A stretch of 64,000 nucleotides of DNA. It comes from Bog-950 sp035299425 (lineage in GTDB: Bacteria > Bacteroidota > Bacteroidia > Chitinophagales > LD1). The stretch spans positions 1 to 64,000 of the forward strand of contig DATGWP010000160.1 in assembly GCA_035299425.1 (NCBI GenBank), given 5' to 3'. The position numbers were made by a program, and so were the translations under genes. Of the stretch, positions 57,956 to 64,000 are shown piece after piece. A model generated the notes under the pieces. That model was given only the letters and a program-made list of their open reading frames with translations. It ran no database searches and was not told the DNA's origin. The first letter of the stretch is position 1. Each line of letters begins with the position of its first letter.

Positions 57956-60457
57956 ATGCAAAAACGAATTTTGCCCCATGTAGCCGCCGTGCTCACTTTT
58001 GCCTTACTTACAATTATATATTTCTACCCATACTATAAAGGCATGACACTGGGCGCCCATGATACCACCCAATGGAATGCCATGGCACAGGAGACAATAG
58101 CCTGGAAAGAAAAGACGGGAGAGCAAGCCCTATGGACCAACAGTATGTTTGGCGGTATGCCTACCTTTCAGATATCGGTTCTTTACCCCGGCAACTGGGT
58201 AAGCTATATCCCTAAAGCTTTTCAGCCGGTATTTCCCGAGGCATCGGCTTTACTGTTTTTCATGTTTACGGGCTTCTACATTTTGCTCCTTTGCTTTGGT
58301 ATAAACCACTGGTTGGCATTAGCGGGGGCGCTGGCGTATGGCCTGGCATCGTTTAACCTGATAAGCATAGAAGCCGGACATAACACCAAAGTAATGGCTA
58401 TGGCGCTGATGGCCCCGGCTATAGGGGGCATGGTGCTGGCCTACCGTGGCAAAATATTAATGGGTGCTGCAGTTACTGCTCTGTTTCTTTCATTAAATAT
58501 TGACGCTAACCACTTTCAGATAACCTATTACCTGTTGCTTACTATGGGTATGCTGGGTATTTATTTTTTGGCAGAAGCGGTTATTCAAAAAACGTTGCCA
58601 AATTTTGGAAAGGCAACGCTTGCGCTGATACTTGTTTCGGGCCTGGCATTTGTGCCTAACGTAGCTAACTTATGGAGCACCTGGGAGTATGGCAAACAAA
58701 CCATGCGCGGCGGGGGCAGCCAGCTGGCAGAAAAGAAAGCCACTAATAAGGGCGGTGGCCTGGATATAGAATACGCCACCCGCTGGAGCGAAGGTGCCAG
58801 CGACTTTGAATTTCTTTCGATACTTATACCTAACATAAAAGGCGGAGCCTCGGGCAGTGAGCTATCAACCAATTCGGCATCTTACAAAGCATTGAGCGGA
58901 AACGGCATTCAATCGGCTGACAATATTGTAAAACGAATGCCTACCTACTGGGGCGACCAGCCGTTTACATCGGGGCCGGTTTATCTTGGAGCCGCTATAT
59001 TTTTTCTTTTTGTTTTAGGATTAATGATTGTTCGCTCGCCTATAAAATGGGCATTGCTGGCTATATCTATCTTCTTCCTTCTGTTATCGTTTGGACATAA
59101 CACGCCATTCTTCGAATTGTGCTTTAACCTGCTACCGGTATTCAATAAATTCCGTACGCCTACCATGGCGCTGGCAGTATTGCAGATAACCTTTCCGCTA
59201 CTAGCCCTGCTGGCCATTAATGAAATAGTGACTGGTAAAGTAGCAGGTGAGGAACTAAAGAAAAAGCTATTTATAGCCGGTGGTGTAACAGCCGGTATCA
59301 TTCTGATTTTTGGCTTATTTGGCATAGGTGCTGATTACAGCAGCAAAGGCGACCTGGAACTTGCCAAACAATTTCCGGATTGGTTGATGAAGGCGTTGAG
59401 AGAAGACCGTGCCAGCATGTTGCGTAGCGATGCTATGCGCTCCTTATTCTTTGCCGGTACTGCCTTTGGCGCCATCTGGCTTTATATGCGCAAAACAATT
59501 TCTACAAACATATTGGCTCTAACGCTGGGTGCTATCTTTTTACTGGATGGATGGTTAGTAGCTAACCGGTACCTAAACGCTGATGATTTTCAGGAAGATG
59601 CACAGTTTGCACAAAACTTTCAGCCATCGCAAACCGACCTGCAAATTTTACAGGATAAAGACCTTAGCTATCGTGTATATGACCAAACGGTTGACCCATT
59701 CAACACCGCATCGCCTGCTTATTTCCATAAACTGGTAGGCGGTTATAGCCCTGCCAAGCTACAGATATACCAGGACCTGATAGAGCGCCAGATTTCACAA
59801 CGCAACCCTAAGGTATTTGATATGCTTAACACCAAATATTTTAAGGTAGCTGATGAAAAGGGTAATGAGCGCGTAATACCAAATACTGCGGCCCTTGGCA
59901 ATGCCTGGTTAGTAAGCAACATACTGCATGTAAGCACTGCCGATGAAGAAATTGACACATTAGATGCAATTACATTTGACCCACGCACCACAGCTGTTAT
60001 ACATAAAGAGTTTGATGCATTGGTATCTGACAAATCATTAGGCAACGACTCAGCTGCCAGTATACGCCTAGAAACCTACTCGCCTAACAAACTTACCTAC
60101 GCATATAACTCTGCCACACCGCAGGTAGCAGTGTTTTCGGAGATATACTATGCCGGTGAGCATGGATGGAAAGCCTATATAGACGGCAAAGAAACGCCAC
60201 ATTTCCGTGCCAACTATGTGTTGCGCGCTATGGCGTTGCCAGAAGGGAAGCACACCGTTGAATTCCGTTTTGAGCCAAAATCGTACTACACCGGTAACAA
60301 GATTGCGTATGCAGGTTCGTTTTTGCTGCTGGCTTTTGTTTTCGGTACACTTGGCTTTGGCGGCTACAAGCGCATGAAAGAAATACAAAGCGAACCACAA
60401 GCACCGGTTAAACCAACTGTAACACCTACAGCGAAGCCAACAACAAAAAAGAAGTGA
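57956..60457 (+). CDS. YfhO-family membrane protein
   Basis: 833 aa, about 12 or more TM helices and a soluble C-terminal part (from about 540). TIIYFYPYYKGMTLGAHDTTQW start, MFGGMPTFQISVLYPGN loop, YVLRAMALPEGKHTVEFRFEPKSY end and a charged tail (EPQAPVKPTVTPTAKPTTKKK) mark the YfhO family (PF09586), thought to take part in teichoic- or glycan-glycosylation. It lies 98 nt from and divergent to the threonine dehydrogenase; its stop overlaps the next start, so the two are co-transcribed. Confidence 0.8.
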   Translation: MQKRILPHVAAVLTFALLTIIYFYPYYKGMTLGAHDTTQWNAMAQETIAWKEKTGEQALWTNSMFGGMPTFQISVLYPGNWVSYIPKAFQPVFPEASALLFFMFTGFYILLLCFGINHWLALAGALAYGLASFNLISIEAGHNTKVMAMALMAPAIGGMVLAYRGKILMGAAVTALFLSLNIDANHFQITYYLLLTMGMLGIYFLAEAVIQKTLPNFGKATLALILVSGLAFVPNVANLWSTWEYGKQTMRGGGSQLAEKKATNKGGGLDIEYATRWSEGASDFEFLSILIPNIKGGASGSELSTNSASYKALSGNGIQSADNIVKRMPTYWGDQPFTSGPVYLGAAIFFLFVLGLMIVRSPIKWALLAISIFFLLLSFGHNTPFFELCFNLLPVFNKFRTPTMALAVLQITFPLLALLAINEIVTGKVAGEELKKKLFIAGGVTAGIILIFGLFGIGADYSSKGDLELAKQFPDWLMKALREDRASMLRSDAMRSLFFAGTAFGAIWLYMRKTISTNILALTLGAIFLLDGWLVANRYLNADDFQEDAQFAQNFQPSQTDLQILQDKDLSYRVYDQTVDPFNTASPAYFHKLVGGYSPAKLQIYQDLIERQISQRNPKVFDMLNTKYFKVADEKGNERVIPNTAALGNAWLVSNILHVSTADEEIDTLDAITFDPRTTAVIHKEFDALVSDKSLGNDSAASIRLETYSPNKLTYAYNSATPQVAVFSEIYYAGEHGWKAYIDGKETPHFRANYVLRAMALPEGKHTVEFRFEPKSYYTGNKIAYAGSFLLLAFVFGTLGFGGYKRMKEIQSEPQAPVKPTVTPTAKPTTKKK

Positions 60458-61731
60458 GTACTAAAAAGGTCCTGATTTTCACCTACTACTTCCCCCCTGC
60501 CGGTGGCGTGGCCGTGCAGCGTTTTCTAAAGTTTAGCAAATATCTGCCGGAGTTTGGCTGGGAGCCGATAATAGTAAGCGTAGAAAACGGTAGCTATCCA
60601 TACTATGATGAGTCACTGCTGAACGAGCTTTCGCCATCGTTAAAAGTTTACCGCACCAAAACATTCGAGCCTTTTGAGTTTTATAATTTATTGAAAGGAA
60701 AGAAAGGCAAAGCCATGCCGGTAGTATCGGTAGGTTCGCATCAAAAGCGCTCCTTGTTTCAGCAGACATCGGAATACATAAGGGCAAATTTCTTTATACC
60801 CGATGCGCGCAAAGGCTGGGTGCCGTATGCTGTAAAACAGGGAGAGGATATAATCAAGAGCCAGAAGATTGACGCTATAATAACTACCGGCCCGCCTCAT
60901 TCTACACACCTGATAGGGTTACAACTAAAGCAAAAATATGGAGTAAAATGGGTAGCCGATTTCCGTGACCCGTGGACGGGCATATTTTATAACAACATAC
61001 TGCCCCGCACAGAAAGCACCAAACGAAAAGATAAGGCCCTGGAAACACAGGTACTACAAACCGCCGACCTGGTTACCGTAATAAGCCCAGGAATGAAAAA
61101 GGAATTTGAAGCCCGGGCCAAGAAGATTGAAGTAGTGATGAATGGTTACGACCATGAAGATTTTGCCAATACCATAACCCGCAAAGAGGATGTATTTACT
61201 ATCCGCTATGTAGGCAACCTGATGGCCAGCCAAAATGTAGAAGCGCTTTGGAAAGCACTAGCAAAATACAAGGGCGAATTTAAACTTGAACTAATAGGAC
61301 GAGTAGATGATGCGGTGAAGAATAGTATTACAGAAAGTGGCATAAGCGAATATGTGCGTTATGTTGACTTTGTGGGCCACAAAAAGGCTATAGAGCTAAT
61401 GCAACAAGCAGATATGCTGTTATTTGTAATACCCGATGTAAAGGATGGCGCGCTGATATTAACGGGTAAATTGTTTGAATACCTGGCCAGTAAAACCGAG
61501 TTAATCTCCTTTGGCCCTGTGAATGGCAATGCGGCAGAAATATTGCAACAAACAGGTCGTAAAAACATGCTGGCTTTTACTGATACTAATGAAACAGCGA
61601 AACAAGTTGAATCGGCATTGAGCCATTTTAAACAAACAAAGACTGCGTTTAAATACTCTGATACTAAAGCGGAAGTATTTAGCAGGAAGAACCAGGCGGG
61701 GAAGTTGGGGGAGTTGCTGGCAGGGTTATAG
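60454..61731 (+). CDS. Family 4 glycosyltransferase
   Basis: 425 aa from the GTG at 60454 which overlaps the yfhO stop (GTGA). N-terminal GT-B part: FTYYFPPAGGVAVQRFLKF, VADFRDPWTG; C-terminal part: IRYVGNLMASQNVEALWKAL, GRVDDAVKNSITESG and the nucleotide-sugar-binding region LILTGKLFEYLASKTELISFG. Likely adds a hexose to a surface polymer. Convergent with the next gene, ends overlap by 6 nt. Confidence 0.85.
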   Translation: MSTKKVLIFTYYFPPAGGVAVQRFLKFSKYLPEFGWEPIIVSVENGSYPYYDESLLNELSPSLKVYRTKTFEPFEFYNLLKGKKGKAMPVVSVGSHQKRSLFQQTSEYIRANFFIPDARKGWVPYAVKQGEDIIKSQKIDAIITTGPPHSTHLIGLQLKQKYGVKWVADFRDPWTGIFYNNILPRTESTKRKDKALETQVLQTADLVTVISPGMKKEFEARAKKIEVVMNGYDHEDFANTITRKEDVFTIRYVGNLMASQNVEALWKALAKYKGEFKLELIGRVDDAVKNSITESGISEYVRYVDFVGHKKAIELMQQADMLLFVIPDVKDGALILTGKLFEYLASKTELISFGPVNGNAAEILQQTGRKNMLAFTDTNETAKQVESALSHFKQTKTAFKYSDTKAEVFSRKNQAGKLGELLAGL

Positions 61732-62787
61732 CTTAATAAGTCCATTACAAAGTTCAAGCAGCTTTTGTTTACGAACATCAAGCGTGTAATTCGATACAAT
61801 TCGCTCGCGCGCTTTTGACTGCAATGCTACTTTATCTGTACTTAGTGCAGTTTTAATAGTATTCTTTAATTCATCCACATTCCTGTTTTTTAGCACAAGG
61901 CCACTATCCCCAATTATTTCGGGTATTGAAAAAACATTGGAGCCAATAGGAATGCATTGACAAAGCATAGCCTCGCAAAGAGAGTTAGGAAAACCTTCGG
62001 CCATTGATAATTGCAAGTAAAATTCGCATTCGCTAAAAATAGCTATCAGTTCTTCGTTCTTAACGGCAGACAGCACTGTTACATTATGAGGTTTAGTAGT
62101 TATACGGCTATCACTATCTACCCCCAATATTATAAACTCGCAATCGGGAAATTGCGGAGCTACTTCCAGTATTAAATCGATGCCCTTTAGCTTTTGCTGA
62201 AAGTGATACTCCCATGCGCCACTAACGGTGATGAAGGTGTTTTTCTTCTTCTCTTTAATGCAATGCCATTTAACTGTATCGTATCCATTTGTAATTTCTG
62301 TAAACGGTGTATGTAATTTTGGCAAGCGCGCGTATATGCCTTGTTGTGAGGGCTCGCCGGCAGCATAGGTATACTCACATTGCATTAGGGTTTTATGCTT
62401 GGGTGCAATATGTGAACACAACCGGAATGAAAGAGCAGTAAATGTTTTAAGAACAGGCTTTTGCCAATTGCCATAACCAATACCCGGAAAATAATGGGCA
62501 TCGGTACCACCCACTACAATTAGACAAGGCACCCTGAAAAACCAGCCTGACAAAGCAGGTAATAAGGAATGATAACCGGCAAATTGAACAACTAGCAAAT
62601 CAACCTTACTTATATTGATGAGAACAAAGAAAAGTTGCGACAAAAAACTTAACGGCGTGTGCAGTTTAGTGGCTGGCAAAAAATCGTGCCCCTTTACGTT
62701 ATACTGCGCCGACAGAATTTCAATATCCTTTTTTACAAAAGAAGAAAGATGGTTATAGAAAAACAGGACGTTCTTCTTGTTACTCAA
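61726..62787 (-). CDS. Family 4 glycosyltransferase
   Basis: 353 aa. The N-terminal half contains LLVVQFAGYHSLLPAL and CLIVVGGTDAHYFPG; C-terminal half has VSGAWEYHFQQKLKGIDLI, CEFIILGVDSD and the EX7E nucleotide-sugar site CEFYLQLSMAEGFPNSLCEAMLCQ (Glu in SMAEGFPNSLCE). GT-B fold, probably capsule or exopolysaccharide sugar transfer. On the opposite strand to the yfhO-linked group. Confidence 0.83.
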   Translation of the reverse strand: MSNKKNVLFFYNHLSSFVKKDIEILSAQYNVKGHDFLPATKLHTPLSFLSQLFFVLINISKVDLLVVQFAGYHSLLPALSGWFFRVPCLIVVGGTDAHYFPGIGYGNWQKPVLKTFTALSFRLCSHIAPKHKTLMQCEYTYAAGEPSQQGIYARLPKLHTPFTEITNGYDTVKWHCIKEKKKNTFITVSGAWEYHFQQKLKGIDLILEVAPQFPDCEFIILGVDSDSRITTKPHNVTVLSAVKNEELIAIFSECEFYLQLSMAEGFPNSLCEAMLCQCIPIGSNVFSIPEIIGDSGLVLKNRNVDELKNTIKTALSTDKVALQSKARERIVSNYTLDVRKQKLLELCNGLIKL

Positions 62788-62894
62788 TTACTATGCTTTT
62801 AAAGGTTCAATACAAGTAGGTTAGCTTCTGTTTTGACATAATAGCTTATACTTGCCATTACAATTCAAACTTAATATTCCTTATTTAATTCCAA

Positions 62895-64000
62895 ATGATA
62901 GAATTAAACACGCAAGAAAAGAAATTGGCTGAAAGATTTCATCAGCTAAAGCAGGAAGCGGGTTCGCATTCGCCCAGTATTTTTACGTTTAAGCAAAAAT
63001 TGCCTGAGTTAGATATTAAAGTAGACGCTTGCTTTTTATCTAACCCCTATGCTACCGACCTCTTTCTTTCTTATTTTAAAAGAGAGGTAATGGATACGGA
63101 TAAAATACGTGAGTTGCTGGAGTTTTACCCATCGCAAAACACGGTGATAGCCGAACTACTGGGCAATTTTTTGAAAGTTCACCCGGAACAGATTTTTGTG
63201 GGAAATGGGGCTATAGAGGTTATACAAGCCGTGTTACACAACTTTACCAAAAAGAAGATACTGATTAACATCCCTACATTTTCGTCGTACTACGAGTTTG
63301 TAAAAGAAGGCATAGAGGTGATTTATAATAACCTGAAAAAGGAAAATGATTACCGGTTAGATACCCAGGACCTGGTAACCAAGGTAAAAGAAACCCATCC
63401 CGATACGGTTGTAATAATAAACCCTAACAACCCGGATGGAGGATATATACCAGTAGCCGCTTTGCAGGATTTACTGCAAGAGCTAAAAAATGTAGAAACC
63501 ATAATACTGGATGAAAGCTTTATACACTTTGCGTACGAAGACAGTTCATTTGACCCTATTAATACGCAGGCGCTTATTGAAAAATACCCGAACCTGGTGA
63601 TTATTAAAAGTATGAGCAAGGATTTTGGTATAGCCGGTGTAAGGTCCGGATACGGTGTAATGAGTAAAGAACGCGTAAGCGCCTTAATAAAGAATGGTTA
63701 CTTGTGGAACTCGAACGGATTAAGTGAATTTTTCTTCCGCTTGTACGTGCGAGAAGATTTTGCCCGGGATTATGAACAAGTAAGAAAAAGATATATAACA
63801 GATACAATTGAGTTTATCCAACAGCTATCTGAGTTACAAGGAATAAAAGTGCTGCCAAGCAAGGCCAATTTTGTACTGGTAGAAATATTAAACAATGTAA
63901 CATCGATGGAATTGGTAGTAGCGCTCTTGATTAAGCATGGTATATATGTGCGTACGGCTAACGATAAAATTGGTTTGCAGGGAGAATACATAAGAGTAGC
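62895..64000 (+). CDS. PLP-dependent class I/II aminotransferase (3' end outside window)
   Basis: Open from the ATG at 62895 to the last base (368 codons). INPNNPDGGYIP (PLP ring Asp/Asn), LDESFIHFAYE (Asp) and SMSKDFGIAGVRSGYG (Schiff-base Lys) with the following Arg are the fold type I signature of the HisC/CobC-like group. It is cut near EYIRVA, where the family's last ~20-30 residues (substrate Arg region) would follow. In this phylum such genes lie in surface-glycan or cofactor clusters; exact amine is unknown. 105 nt divergent from the GT4 gene. Confidence 0.8.
   Translation, partial: MIELNTQEKKLAERFHQLKQEAGSHSPSIFTFKQKLPELDIKVDACFLSNPYATDLFLSYFKREVMDTDKIRELLEFYPSQNTVIAELLGNFLKVHPEQIFVGNGAIEVIQAVLHNFTKKKILINIPTFSSYYEFVKEGIEVIYNNLKKENDYRLDTQDLVTKVKETHPDTVVIINPNNPDGGYIPVAALQDLLQELKNVETIILDESFIHFAYEDSSFDPINTQALIEKYPNLVIIKSMSKDFGIAGVRSGYGVMSKERVSALIKNGYLWNSNGLSEFFFRLYVREDFARDYEQVRKRYITDTIEFIQQLSELQGIKVLPSKANFVLVEILNNVTSMELVVALLIKHGIYVRTANDKIGLQGEYIRV

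Overview
The window looks like a chromosomal segment of a Bacteroidota bacterium, probably a Chitinophagaceae-like member of the Chitinophagales. The pointers are type IX secretion (T9SS) proteins, glycine-rich secreted repeat proteins, a SusC-free outer-membrane repertoire of PorV/PorT/OmpA/BamA-like proteins, and starts that mostly lack Shine-Dalgarno sequences. Several promoters match the Bacteroidota form TTTG-N18/19-TAnnTTTG. The genus is an inference; no rRNA gene is present.

Layout. 1-10 kb: the 3' part of a very large T9SS cargo protein, a secreted beta-helix protein, a three-gene signalling operon (PAS histidine kinase, Rcp1-like receiver, receiver-PAS) and a tandem OmpA-domain protein. 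10-21 kb: mixed housekeeping genes (POTRA/beta-barrel protein, macro domain, Fur, STAS, purA, cytochrome c, GNAT, pabB, tyrS). 20.3-26.7 kb: a porV2-porU2-like pair. 27-30.6 kb (minus): infA-rpmJ-rpsM-rpsK-rpsD-rpoA-rplQ with its own promoter and terminator. 31-33 kb: cysE-cysK preceded by what reads as a cysteine-responsive transcription attenuator. 33-37 kb: K+ channel, rplL standing alone, a saccharopine-dehydrogenase-family gene, a long-hairpin repeat and a helix-hairpin-helix protein. 37-40 kb (minus): tRNA-Trp-secE-nusG-rplK-rplA-rplJ. 40.7-44.9 kb (minus): rpsL-rpsG-fusA-rpsJ-rplC, ended by a strong terminator after rplC. 45-50 kb: a second copy of the long-hairpin repeat, CPCC protein, tyrosine recombinase, a glycosyltransferase between two diverged repeats, rpsU, acyl-CoA dehydrogenase, apt. 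50-54 kb: two APC transporters and a PhnP-like hydrolase. 54-64 kb: outer-membrane barrel protein, threonine dehydrogenase and a surface-polysaccharide/glycosylation group (GT39, YfhO, two GT4 enzymes) ending in an aminotransferase cut by the window edge.

The most notable signal lies at 31089-31218. A 17-codon leader ORF has five consecutive Cys codons and is followed by mutually exclusive antiterminator and terminator hairpins, directly upstream of the two cysteine biosynthesis genes. Other points worth attention are a long imperfect palindrome present twice (36171-36388 and 45070-45284) with a compensatory base-pair change, the separation of rplL from rplJ, and a set of six well-matched promoters.
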